From Spirogloea muscicola (Eukaryota > Streptophyta > Zygnematophyceae > Spirogloeales > Spirogloeaceae), in contig WELB01000251.1 in NCBI GenBank assembly GCA_009602725.1, forward strand, positions 135,163-184,842: DNA of 49,680 nt, in the 5' to 3' direction. Shown here in pieces: positions 21,771 through 32,029 of this stretch. Numbering within the stretch: position 1 is the stretch's first letter; every line of letters starts with the position of its first letter. Both the position numbers and the translations under genes were made by a program. The notes under the pieces were generated by a model that saw nothing but the letters and a program-made list of their open reading frames with translations, searched no databases and was not told the origin of the DNA.

Positions 21771-22071
21771 AGAAGAAGTGGCACTTCCAATGGGGGCAAG
21801 GGCTGCGAAAAGCCAGCCCGAAACGAATTGACGAAGGTTTGGAGGGGCCTACAAGCGTTTAGCAGCTACAAAGGGGCCTGAAGATGCTACGTCAGAACAC
21901 TCAGTAACGCCACATGAGGCTCCTCACTCGTAGCTACTGAGTGGTCCAACCTACACCCCTTCTGACATAGCGCTTTAGGCCCCTCCGTCATCAGGCCCCT
22001 TCTAGCCTTTGCCAATTCTATTCGGGCTGGCTATTCACAGCCCTTGCCCCCATGGGGAGAGCCACTTTCTT
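21771..22071. mobile_element. ~300-bp foldback (MITE-like) element
   Basis: The left arm starts AGAAGAAGTGGCACTTCCAA and runs through GGGGGCAAGGGCTGCGAAAA, GCCAGCCCGAAACGAATTG. The right arm is its near reverse complement, running through GCCAATTCTATTCGGGCTGG, CACAGCCCTTGCCCCCATGG and ending GAGCCACTTTCTT at 22071. Similarity between arms extends inward over AGGGGCCT...GTCAGAA...CACTCAGTA, so most of the element could fold on itself. No ORF or obvious target-site duplication is visible. Arm sequences are the variant I repeat found alone elsewhere in the window. Confidence 0.7.
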
Positions 22072-22099
22072 ATCACAACCAATGCCTTCTTTTGGAAGA

Positions 22100-22539
22100 G
22101 CCAGTGCTTCTTTCCTTACTTCCTCCCCATCCCAAGGAGCGCACCCACGTCAACAGTGTCTGGCTGGGTCGCGTCCAGCGCGGAGCGCAAGAAGGAGCGG
22201 CACTACCAGGACCATCCCCGAGGGGACCATCTTTACCCGTGTGCCATGGATATCTACGGAGGCTACGGCGTGAAATGGTCCTCCCTGATCCAGCATCTGG
22301 CCCGGCTGGTTGATGCGCGTCGCCGAAGTCGGGGGGGCAGCTTGGTCCACTCCAGCATTCCGCAGGCCTTAGTTGCACATTTCAGAATGCGGCTCTCGCT
22401 TAGTCTGCAGCGCTCGCATGCATTGGCTCTTCATCAACGTGCAGGGCGTGCTCTAAGTCAGGCCTCCTTCTTCCGTGGCGGCGCTCCAGCTCCTCAAGTT
22501 AGCTTGTCAGACTTGTTTGTGCACACCCGTGGGTACTGA
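22100..22539 (+). pseudogene. Retroelement ORF C-terminal remnant, longest copy
   Basis: The plus frame reads KKERHYQDHPRGDHLYPCAM, DIYGGYGVKWSSLIQHLARL, then FRMRLSLSLQRSHALALHQR, AGRALSQ and ends SLSDLFVHTRGY at TGA. The end section (RMRLS.SLQRS.A.ALH.RAGRAL...SLSDL...TR.Y stop) is preserved at 49025-49203. Shared 3' ends with different 5' extents resemble 5'-truncated non-LTR retroelement copies. Family assignment is inference only. Confidence 0.45.
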
Positions 22540-22551
22540 TGTCACCTTATG

Positions 22552-22677
22552 CACCTTAGTTTAGGTCTCCGTAATATGTAGCCTTGTTTAGTTTGCACTA
22601 GACTCTGCCTGAACAATGTACTGGCTTGAATTAGCCTCCCTTTCATTTCATGCGCCCAGCGCGCCTTCTCTCCCCAA
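22552..22677. repeat. Dispersed ~125-bp repeat, copy 2
   Basis: Same orientation as, and nearly identical to, 5090-5217 (shared words GCCTTGTTTAGTTTGCACTA and CTCCCTTTCATTTCATGCGC). It begins right after the retroelement-like ORF remnant. Confidence 0.85.
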
Positions 22678-22921
22678 ACCCCCAACCTCAGCAACGTTTT
22701 CGCGTTATTCTGGACCTTGTTCATCCCTCTGGGCTGGGCCTATTTAGAGCACTCGTCCCCCTTCAGTCACACGGCTCCGCGTAGTAAGATGGACCTGGGA
22801 TTGCCTCTATATGCACTTAGCTGGCTTGCACAGCCGCCCCTTAGGAATGTTGACTGTACCCTTTCTAAGAAGAAGCTCGCAAAAGCAAGAAAGTGGCTTG
22901 GTAAGAAGAACAGACGCTCCC

Positions 22922-22970
22922 AGGAGAGGGCAGTGGCTGTGAGAGGCCAGCCCAGAATAGGTAAGAAATT
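22922..22970 (+). repeat. Hairpin-family repeat, variant III
   Basis: GAGAGGGCAGTGGCTGTGAG then AGGCCAGCCCAGAATAGG. Degenerate reverse copies follow at about 23280-23320 and 23380-23410. Confidence 0.65.
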
Positions 22971-23479
22971 GGTTTGAAGGGGTCAGAGGAGACACTGAAA
23001 CACAGGGAAAGGACAGCCCAGAAATGATGGACAAGGTCCAAAAAGTAGAGCCGAAAGACGCCTAACCACACAGCTATGCACGAGACTACAGCGGAGGGGA
23101 GCTTAGTAACCCGGGTTAGCAGCAGCAAGTCGGACTAACTTGCAGCAGGAAAAGAGGCACCCCGATGACACCCAGAAGCAGCAGCCATAACGTGGCCTAC
23201 CCGCAAGTGCACTGTGTGAGCGAGGGACGTTGGAAGGAGACAGACTGCCACATTTGGAATAATCACATTTCTTTAAATCTTTTTGGGCCGTCCTGTCACA
23301 GCCATTGCCTCACATTGACAGAGCTGTTTCGTGTTATGTGCGCACCACGCCCCTTTTTTTTCTTACTTTCTTTTACTCTTTTCTTTCTGGGCTGGCCTCT
23401 CACAGAGGCTCGACCTGTTGGGCCAGCTTGCGCGGCGCGCGGTGTTGCGCAGGCGAGGTGAGCATGCTGACTTCCGCGC

Positions 23480-23765
23480 CGCTGGCTCGCTAGCTCAGGT
23501 CTACCGAGCGCCTCTCTATCTCCCTTCAGCAGTCGACGGCCCACGCCTCGCACCTGCGTGCCAACCGTGCTAGCTGCAGCCTCTGGCTTTCGTCAGGGGG
23601 ATTGCTTTCTGGCTGCTAGTCTTTCGGATTCGGGGCTCCTCACTTACTGAGTGATCCATTCTACCCAAGCTCTGAGACAGCGTTTGTGGCCCATTCGGAC
23701 CTTGTCAATTCTGTCGGGCTGGCTTCTCACAGCTCTTGCCCCCCTTTGGGAGCGCCACTTGTCTC
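23480..23765 (+). repeat. Decayed retroelement end plus variant I hairpin (reverse)
   Basis: From GCTCAGGTCTACCGAGCGCC to GGCTCCTCACTTACTGAGTG this is a mutated copy of 49030-49205. It continues with ACCTTGTCAATTCTGTCGGG and TTGCCCCCCTTTGGGAGC, the variant I hairpin in reverse. The coding frame is shifted, so it cannot make the peptide seen in the other copies. Confidence 0.65.
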
Positions 23766-23959
23766 ACAGCCACCGCCTGTCATCGTCGCTGCGCCCTGGA
23801 CATTGTTGGCGTGCAGCCTGGTAGAGGACCATGGGCCTTCCTTGATAAATTGTGTTGTTACGGAGGCTTATAAAGGTCCAGCATCGACGCACTCGCTGGC
23901 CACGCCGTGGGCAATGCAGCACATACAAAGCTGCAGCATGACTCCGACTACCCCCCCTG

Positions 23960-24140
23960 CGATCAGCTCCTGCCAGCTGCAGTCGATATCTTTGGCTGTT
24001 TAGGTCCTCATTCCCACACTCCTTCAGAATACTGCCAATATAGGCTATGCACGACGCGCAAGATGGGCTTCCCGCTGAGGTGGGCTTGCCGGCTGCGTAT
24101 TTGTCGCTCTTGCAACATCGAGTGCCGGTCTGTTTGCAGC
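23960..24140 (+). repeat. Inverted copy of the 21445-21625 remnant
   Basis: CTGCCAGCTGCAGTCGATAT, TTTGGCTGTTTAGGTCCTCA and GATGGGCTTCCCGCTGAGGT align to the reverse complement of 21445-21625 at roughly four bases in five. The frame is broken after CLGPHSHT. Confidence 0.7.
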
Positions 24141-24560
24141 GTGCTTAGGCTCATGCTTAGCACCTAAAAGGTGGGCAAGCTCTAGTTGGTGGCAGAAGGG
24201 CTTTGAATTTGCCGGTATTCAGGCATCGATTAGTGACCTTTCTGTGTTGACCCGTGCTTACTGAGCGAGTCAATTTGCAGTGGGTCATGTACGTCATGAG
24301 ATGTGCTTGATCTTGTACTTGGCCAATTTCACTTTGGCCTTCGATTGTTTCAAACACACGAACACGCAAACTCAATGCCCTCTACTGGAAGCGTCTACCT
24401 CTCAACTGGATTTTGTTATTTTGTGTCTTTTGAGTTTTTTGTTTGGCGCGCGATGCGCATGAAATTGCAAGGGAGGCCAATTCTAGCCTTACGTATGTCT
24501 TTTTAACTCGGCAATGAGCCGGCTAAACAGGCAAAGCCCTCTACTGGACGCGTCCATCTC
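24141..24560. other. Repeat-rich, no gene recognised
   Basis: Contains two near-copies of GCCCTCTACTGGA(A/C)GCGTC (about 24379 and 24539) and a word (TTTCAAACACACGA) that returns at about 31906. No coding content is supported. Confidence 0.5.
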
Positions 24561-24880
24561 TTCCGCTGGGTTACGCAGCGACGTGACGGGAACGACGGGA
24601 GCCCGCTTCCGTCTCGTCGAGTTACGTTCCGCAGGCCCCGAGCGGCGCCGCGGCCCAAGGCACGTGGCGCCACGTTCCAGACCCGCAAGTGCCCACGTCG
24701 CCGCTCCGCCGTTCCGTCGGGCTGGGAGGGGGGGGTCCCTGCTTATCCACTGCCGCGGGGGAGGGGGGCAGAGGANTCCTGCGACCACGGTGGGCGGCCC
24801 TCTGCCTGCGCTCTCCCGCCACCCCGCTCTGTGGTGCCTCGCCCCGCTCACGCCCGGCCCCTCGCCGCGCTGCCCACCAG

Positions 24881-24988
24881 AGACCTTCGTGGTGGGGTCC
24901 CACAACATCCTGGCGGCAGACACGGCGGTGCACTTCCACGCCCGGCTCTACGGCCACGTCCCCCCCCACGTCCTGGCCTGGCCCTTCC

Positions 24989-24990
<2 letters not shown>
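24881..24990 (+). pseudogene. CCR4-type exonuclease/endonuclease-phosphatase exon, cut at a poly-A run
   Basis: After acceptor CCCACCAG the exon reads TFVVGSHNILAADTAVHFHA, RLYGHVPPHVLAWPFR. This matches the first strand and helix of EEP-fold CCR4-like nucleases (SYNILAD......LY.H.P...L.W..R). The next base starts a 65-nt A run, and nothing of the rest of the catalytic domain follows. The exon is therefore orphaned, probably by a mis-join. An upstream plus frame from 24514 (with an N at 24776) may be its N-terminal region. Confidence 0.5.

Positions 24991-25055
<65 letters not shown>
24991..25055 (+). other. 65-nt A homopolymer, probable assembly artefact
   Basis: Uninterrupted A run inside very GC-rich sequence. 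The coding content differs completely on the two sides (CCR4-like exon, then (GGC)n and a MYB gene). Compare the adapter-plus-T run at 31603-31754. Confidence 0.75.
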
Positions 25056-25057
<2 letters not shown>

Positions 25058-25067
25058 CGCCCCCTCG

Positions 25068-25087
25068 GAGCGGCGGCGGCGGCGGCA

Positions 25088-25125
<38 letters not shown>
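25068..25125 (+). repeat. (GGC)n tract
   Basis: CGGCGG triplets directly after the A run; Gly/Ala/Arg-coding in the various frames. Confidence 0.85.
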
Positions 25126-25623
25126 ATGGGGAAGGAGGTCAGCGTCGGCCCGCCCTCTCGCCACCTTCGCGGCTCTGATCAGGAGCGACGGGCTTGCCAG
25201 CTGTGGCGGCGCTGCCGCCGCCGCCGCTGTCGTCAGCGCAGCTGGGGATCAGATCGCCGCCGCGGCGGCGGGAGCGCCGCCGTTGCCATGGGCTGGTCCC
25301 GGGCGGCGCCGTCGCAATGCGGGCCGTGTGGCGAGAGCTCCTGCCGCAACTCATTGTGCCATTGTTCGCGGCGGCCGCCGTGTGCGCAGGATCCGGACTT
25401 GGCGCTGGCGCAGCCGCCGGCGGCGGAGCCGGAAGCGCAGCGGCGGCTGCTGCAGGAGGCGGACTCGAACGGCAGGGACTTCGGCGGCGCAGCTGCGCGG
25501 CTGGAGGAGGGTTTGGAGGAGGATCGCCTGGCCAGGCCCAATGGCGGCGGCAAAAGTGTGGCGGTGGCGCTAAGTCCCGCTCGTCCCGGTGTGGCGGTCC
25601 TGGGTTCAAATCCGAGCGACGTG

Positions 25624-27469
25624 CCAATGGGCGTTGGCGGCGCACCCAATGGCAATGGCAGCGGCGGCGGCGGCGTGGGGGCTGGGCCGTTGCCGCCGTG
25701 GACGGCGGCCGAGGACAAGGCCTTCGAGGTAGCGCTGGCGGCCGTGCCGCCGAGCGAGGCCGAGCGGTGGGCCAAGCTGGCGGCGCGCCTGCCGGGCCGC
25801 ACCCCCGACGAGCTGCGCCGCCACTATGACCTGCTCGTCGAGGACGTCCGGCGGGTCGAGGCCGGTGAGCCCTGGCGCCCCGCCTCTGCTCACCCCGCTC
25901 TTTTACTCGTTCAGTCGCCCATAACCAAGTACAAATACTGTCTGTTACTACAGGAATTGCACTAGATATACTAGTTATCACAGTAGCTCCTGGAACACTC
26001 ACATGCAAATAGCACAGTAACAAGGTAACAAGATAACAGGGCAAGGTGTAGCGCAGCTTGGGGCCCGCTGCTCAGCTCAACTCACGGGCTTGCGGTGTTC
26101 TTTGGCGGCGCAGGCCGCATTGTGGTGCCAAACTACGCCGGCGTGGCCGGCAGCGGGAGCGCGCACGCGATGGACGTGACGGCCGAGACCAACGGTGCGT
26201 ACCCGCCCGTTGGTGGCGGCGGCGGCGGCGGCAGCAACGGCGCCCTGCGCAACGGCTCCCTGCATGGGGGTGGCCTTTCCGAGGCCAAGGCCGGTGGCGG
26301 CGGCAAGTCGGGCGATGCGGAGCGGCGCAAGGGCATCCCTTGGACGGAGGAGGAGCATCGGTGAAACTCTGGGACCCATCTCAAAACCTCCTCCTCCCTC
26401 CTCCCTTCTCCCCCACCTTCCTCCTCCTCTTACTTGCTCCGCGTGCCCATCCATCTGTTGTCTGCATCCTATCAAGTTGCCCTGCCTCAGTGCCTTTGTG
26501 CGCCGGTTGGATATCCCTCTTTGACTCAGTGAACAGACTGATGCGCTGCAGGCATGCTCATCTTGTGCCAACTTCCTCACGCTGCTGTGCTCGCTGGATT
26601 GTTGCAGGCTATTTCTGCTGGGTTTGGCCAAGTTTGGGAAGGGCGATTGGCGCAGCATCTCGCGGAATTTTGTGATGACTCGCACGCCGACGCAAGTGGC
26701 GAGCCATGCCCAAAAGTACTTCATCCGCCTCAACTCCATCAACAAGGACAAGCGGCGGTCGAGGTGAGTGTGCCGCCTGAGGTCGCGGCTGCTGGTCCAT
26801 GAGTCAGGTTGCTACCTGGGCAGCAGCATCAGATGAGCTGCGTAAGGAGGCAGGAAGGGATTTGCATCCTTGTCCTCTCCTTGTCTGTTCATGATACCAC
26901 GCCGTGTCAAACCTTCGTGCTCTTGTTTCCTTCCTCCCACTAATCCCCTTATTCCTGGCCTGCCACCCTCCTCTAATCTCCCTCCATCCTCCTGCTTTCC
27001 TCCTCTCTCCCGTCTCGCCTCCCACCTCATTCATGTCCCCTCCCTCCTCTCTCTGGGTACGAGCAGCATGTTTGACGTCACGAGCGTGGACAGCGGTGAC
27101 GACCTCGACGGCAGCGGCGGCGCTGGGCCGATCACGGGCGAGTTTCCGCTGCTGGGGAGCCACCACGGACCAATGGCGCCGGCGCAGTCCCCAACGGGGC
27201 CGCCGACGCTGCACGGCGTACCGCCAGGGCCTCCTGGCGTGTACATGGGGGGGCCAGTTGCGCCTGCCAACACGCTCATGCACGGCCATCCCCACAGTCA
27301 TGGGCTGGTGCCGCCGCCGGGTGGCCACCACGGCGGCGGCAGTGTCGGCGGTGGAAGCCCCCATTTGCCGTATCGCACACACATGGTGCCAGCGGTAATG
27401 CCGTCGCCGGGCATGCCGGTGCACCATCACATGCCCTACTCCGTCGTGCCTGCCCCACTGCCGCACTGA
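25624..27469 (+). CDS. DIVARICATA-type two-repeat MYB (SHAQKYF) transcription factor
   Basis: Four exons close in phase: 25624-25864, 26114-26360, 26608-26763 and 27067-27469. The first SANT/MYB repeat is [40 protein letters not shown]. After [13 protein letters not shown] comes a Gly/Asn-rich linker. The second repeat is [40 protein letters not shown], followed by [14 protein letters not shown], which holds the diagnostic SHAQKYF. Next is [15 protein letters not shown], as in plant DIV proteins, and a Gly/Pro/His-rich tail. It should act as a sequence-specific DNA-binding protein in the nucleus. The start at 25624 is the first ATG in frame close to the domain. The frame stays open upstream, and a candidate ATG exists near 25289, so the N-terminus may be longer. 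Confidence 0.88.
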
Positions 27470-27502
27470 CCAGCCAGCGCAATGCTGACATTCTCTCTCT
27501 CT

Positions 27503-27528
27503 CCCCCCCCCCCCCCCCCCCCCCCCCC
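27503..27528 (+). repeat. C homopolymer (26 nt) after a CT run
   Basis: TTCTCTCTCTCTC followed by 26 C, just past the MYB stop codon. Confidence 0.9.
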
Positions 27529-27529
27529 T

Positions 27530-28021
27530 CCTTTTCAAATTCATTCTTGGTACCGGTTGGCCTCCGACAGGCTACGCCGCTTGCCTCCACAGATTCCCCG
27601 CCAATGTGCGTACCCCCGCGTTGGCAGGTGTAGCTTTGCTGCTCCAGCAGCGCTCACTCAGGGCCTATTACGCAACCGTCAACACAGACATCCCCAAGCC
27701 CGAGGCATCCTATGCTAAATGGGCTTGACTTTTGTTATTTAGGACCTGATGAGGCCCTGCTGAGGGTTCAGGTATCGACGATGTGATCAGAGAGTAGGAG
27801 GGGGGCGGGGGAAGGGAGGTGGGTTGGAGAGAAAGAGCGAGGGGGCAGAACGGGGAAGAAGGCAGCCTTTGGCAGACAATTGTTGCGCTGAGGTGCGCAG
27901 ATAGACATTACACATGACTGCTGATCTCTACATGGCAATGGAAGCTTGCCGCGGCAGATTGGTAATCTGGATGTTGGTACTCTGCGCTGCCAGTGCACAA
28001 TTAAGGCGCTGCTGCGGAATA
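27530..28021. other. Convergent intergenic/3' UTR region
   Basis: Between the MYB stop (+) and the dehydratase stop (-). No coding content is recognised. Confidence 0.6.
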
Positions 28022-31000
28022 TTAAAGGCGGGATGTTGGCTGCAGCGGTGGAGGTGGTGGTGAGGAGCTGCTGCTGGTGGCAGACTGCACGCCGGTGTCC
28101 ATTGGGTAGCTCCCAAGAACCTTGAGAAATGGTGCAAATTCCTGCAAGCCAGGTCATTTCAGGCCGCCATAAGCTGAAGCTCTGCTGTGTTTACTCTTCG
28201 ACACCATGGAGTGGACTTGCAATAATAAGCAATATCCTCCCCTCCACAACATGCACCGGTAGTAAGGGAGGGGGAGCGCGAGGGGGTGCGGGCAGAGATG
28301 GGGCAGGAGAGGTAGCAAGAGCCAAAGAGGGAGAGGACGGAGGGGAGGGAGGGGGCGGCGGAATAGGGGAAGAGAAAGAGGGAGGTTTGCCGGAGATACA
28401 GAAATACTGAGCTTTTCGCATCAATGAAAGGAACTCAGGATTCGATAGGGGGCAGAGAGGCGGAGCGAAGGGGGGAGAGAAGCAGGGAGAGGCAAGAGGA
28501 GGGAGGGGGAGAGAGACAGAGGGAGAGAGGGGAAGAGGGGTAAAGAGGGAGAGGGCTTCGGAAAGTGGAGGAAGGGAGAGAGGGAGGGGGGAGGAAGGAA
28601 AGGTTGCGGGGCATGAGGACGGAGAGGGCAAGAGAGGGTGAGGAGAGGAAGGAGAGGTGGAGGGAAAAGAAGTGAGGAAGGGAGAGAGGGAGGGTGGAGG
28701 GAGCAAGTGAGGGAGAAGGGGAGGGAGGGAGGAAATGCGAGAGAAGGGGGAGGGGTGAGGATAACCTGGAGGTGACGCAGTGCATTCTGACCGCGCGGCT
28801 CTGCCATGGACGCCTCGAAATTCACAAAGAAGAGGTAGTCAAAGTAGCTGCATAGCGAGGCAGCATCACTGCTGTGAGTATAAGATACTAGTGGGGGTTT
28901 TGACGGAGGAGATGGAAAAGCTGAAGTGTCCAGGTTTGCATTGCTTGCAAGCAGGGGCTTCCAAACTGGCAGGGCAGGTGCGGCGCAGCTCACACGGGCT
29001 TCCCTCCGTTGTCAACAGCCATGGGGAGAGGCATCCGGCGCTGCGGGCGGCTCTCAATCTGGGGCGCACAAGCCGCAGGAGCTGCCGTACTTAGGAGCCA
29101 CAGAAACCTCAAGACGAAACAAGTCATGGACTTCCTCTCAGGCAGCACGTGCGTAAGTGGAGGCGGCTTGGGTCTTCAAAGTGTGACCAAAACAGCAATA
29201 CGCCTAGACTTCAAGCGTCTATACATATGCAATCCATCAATAGATGAGAAGGAAATGAGACCAGATCCTTGCAAACAATCTACTTTCACCTCTTAGCAAG
29301 AGATGTCTGGGTTCATGTTCAAGAATGAGGGGCACCTTGCTGAGGTTGATGTCGCGCAGAGCAAAGACTGAGAGGGCCTTGAAGAGGATGCCAGGCCCCT
29401 CCTCAAGTGAGAAAACAATGCTAGTCTGCAGAGCAGCAGCAACAGCCCAAGGGCATTGAACACTACTTAGGGAGGAGGTCAGATCAAAACAGTCAACAGG
29501 CCAATGAAGGTGCCGGTTTCAGCATGCAGCCTCTGCGTGGAAAGGCAGAACTCCTCTGTGGCTTAGGAGCTGCACGTCCGTGCATGAAGTCTAGAAACCT
29601 CTTAGAGCTGATGATGAATGTCAACTTCTGGGCTGGCAAAAGAGGAGGAGCAGACCCGGAACGGCCGGTCCGTGCGTGGCATCACAGGCTCGCGCGCGAG
29701 CATCAAGAATCTTGTGACATTGACCTCTTCATCCTGCATACCATTTGCACCAGCAGCGGCGCCACAATAAGCTCGCAGGTTTACAACCTGCTGTAAAACA
29801 TGCATTGCACTCAAACGGGGAGGCCTCCAGGCAGCACAGGCGCATGCCTGCGCGCCATCGAGGAGGATGTCAAGGCCATATATTTCGGCTGCCCGTGCGC
29901 TCGCCAGAGCGCCCGTGTACTTTAGGCCCTCTGATGCCACCATCTGTGTGCGAGAGAAACAAGCATCCAGCGGTGGTCGTAAGATGCTCAGCTGTGGCCT
30001 GGCAGTCGTAATGACTGCAACAGAGAAGCCACGGCAGCTCGAAGAAACAGCATGGCGAGGGTGCGCATGCTCGCCTGCGCGGCGCCGGCAGTGTCATCGA
30101 CCGCCTCGCGCGCGAGGTTGTACTTGGCTAGGGTCATCTCGCACTGCGCCAGGGCCTGGCAGGTGCACTCAAACAACAGCAACAGAGTCTTAGGACAACT
30201 GCCAGTGACTCGCTCGCTCCTGAAACATCGACCAACGTGTCGCATGCAGAGTGCACAGGTGGCTGGCGCAATCCAAACCCAGAAACCTAAGCCCTAGCGC
30301 ATGAATGCGATGGTGGCAATGAGCCGGTGTGCATCACCTGCGGATGGCTGATGACGCGGCGGAGGTCGGAGAGCTTGGTGCCAGGCAGCGCGAGCAGGCA
30401 GTGGTGGATGGGCAGCTGCACCTCGCCGACAATGTGCAGGCGGTGGCGGATGAGCAGGTCGTAGTTGCGGTGGATGCTGCCCCCAAGCGAGTTCTCGATC
30501 GGCAGCACTGCCCGGTCCACCAGCCACAGCTCCACCGCCTGGGCCGTTCCACGGCGCCGTCACGCGACGGCGGGTCAGAGATGGCACCTGCCCGGGCCAG
30601 CAGTCGCAAGCAAGCCGGGGCCGCAGAGCTGGAACTGAGTATATGTCAACACCTTCACTAACAGTATATCAATCACACTGTATGACATCAGGAACATGAT
30701 AAAGACGATGAAATGACCTCGATGAAATGGGTCCACTACGAAGACAAATTCCATGACCCATCACATCCTGACAATCATGAGCCAGTACAGAGGAGCTAGA
30801 CTCGTACTTGAGGACTGTAGAAGCGCCACAGCAGCTGGTGGCTCTGCGAAGGCAGTGCCCAAATCCCCTGCCGCACTGGAGGGCAGGCAGCGCACCTGGA
30901 AGGCAGCATCAAACTGCTCGCAGGGCACCGGCTCGCAGTTGGGGTAGGCCTTGCTCGCCGCAGACTCGCTGTACGCCCCAGGCATGCCCTGCAGGGAGGC

Positions 31001-31590
31001 GCCAGATTGCAACTCCGCATGTGAGCGCGCCCCTATACAGTGCATGATCTTTGCATGATCAGCAGTTACACCAATGTTAGAATTGTAGAGGCTAGAGTTT
31101 CATGTTTAGGGCTTTAGCTTAGGGTTTAGGGGTTCAGGGTAGGGTTTAGGGGAAGGCCGCAAGAGAACGGTGGGCGCACTCCAGCAGCTGCTACCTGGTA
31201 TGCCACGCGGAGCGCCGATGTGCTGCCCTTGGCCAGGTCCGGCAGCGTCGCAATCGACAACGGCTCTGCGGATGGTGCACAGCAAGGGTCTGGTGGTCAA
31301 GGGCAAACTACGCACATGTACTCCAATGACTGGCAAACAGCAACTGAGATCACTGCGCTTTGTTCAGAGTAACTGCACATTACTGCACAGTACTGCACAT
31401 TAATTCACATGACTGCACTTATCATCACAACGCCTCCTGCAGCGACGCTGGCAGCGGAGCTCGCACTGGGGATGGCCACGTGGCGGTTGACCGGGCCGCC
31501 GCCGCGGACGGGCGCCGGCGGCTTGTGGGTGGCCTCCTCGGCCTCCTCCTCGGCGGCGGCCGCGTGGCCGCCCGTCCCGGCGCCGTTTGC
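28022..31590 (-). CDS. ADT: Arogenate/prephenate dehydratase (plastid-type, PDT + ACT), 5' end broken
   Basis: This enzyme makes phenylalanine from arogenate or prephenate. Minus-strand exons in order: about 31432-31590 (Ala-rich, [17 protein letters not shown]), about 31195-31263 ([10 protein letters not shown]...SALRVAYQ), 30896-30988 ([29 protein letters not shown]), about 30345-30545 ([44 protein letters not shown]), about 30095-30165 ([14 protein letters not shown]), about 29870-29945 ([20 protein letters not shown]), about 29640-29740 ([16 protein letters not shown] with the catalytic TRF) and about 29340-29430 ([20 protein letters not shown]). The ACT domain continues in about 28999-29058 (IESRPQRR, the Phe-binding ESRP motif), about 28770-28860 ([20 protein letters not shown]) and 28022-28136 ([13 protein letters not shown], Ser/Pro tail). 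The transit-peptide exon runs into the adapter/poly-T artefact at 31603-31754. Confidence 0.85.
28255..28760 (+). repeat. ~500-bp purine-rich (GGA/GAG) tract in a dehydratase intron
   Basis: Long stretches of GGGAGAGAGGGAGG-like sequence with few pyrimidines. It lies between the last two coding exons, so the transcribed intron is a long polypyrimidine tract. Confidence 0.85.
31104..31152 (+). repeat. Degenerate interstitial telomere-like repeats (TTTAGGG type)
   Basis: GTTTAGGGCTTTAGCTTAGG, GTTTAGGGGTTCAGGG and TAGGGTTTAGGGG. They lie within an intron of the dehydratase. Confidence 0.7.
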
Positions 31591-31602
31591 GGCGGCGTCT
31601 CC

Positions 31603-31754
<152 letters not shown>

Positions 31755-31820
31755 CCGGCGCCGCCGGCGCCGCCGCCGGCGCCGGACGCGGGGGCCCGAG
31801 CTGCAGCTGCTGCGAGATCC

Positions 31821-31831
31821 AAAACCCTAAA
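31821..31831 (-). promoter_or_regulatory. Telo-box-like word upstream of the dehydratase
   Basis: AAAACCCTAAA. Plant telo-boxes (AAACCCTA) sit in many promoters of growth-related genes. Its true distance from the gene is uncertain because of the artefact next to it. Confidence 0.3.
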
Positions 31832-32029
31832 CTCCAACCCTACTTCTAACTTTCAGGGCCCTGTTTTGGGCCGTCAATCCCTGAACCTCTTTCGGCCTTT
31901 TTTTGTTTCAAACACACGACAGTCGCCTTAAACCCAGGACTCGGGGTCCTCAGTCCGACGAGTACGCCTCGAATCCTGGATGCGGGAAAACCGAGTGTGC
32001 TGCCCTGTATGAGAGAAGGTGCCCAATGA

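Noticed and set aside
25560-25625. tRNA-like B-box (GGTTCAAATCC) near 25605
   Set aside because: No matching acceptor stem or A box upstream, the T-stem has a mismatch, and it lies in an open reading frame.
24514-25965. Single 483-codon ORF crossing the A run
   Set aside because: It joins a CCR4-like exon, a poly-Lys run and a MYB exon; the poly-A junction is probably an assembly join, so no such protein is expected.
28191-28993. Ser/Pro/Leu-rich minus-strand ORFs (170-190 codons)
   Set aside because: Translation of the polypyrimidine strand of the GA-rich intron tract; only the short ACT-domain exon inside is real.
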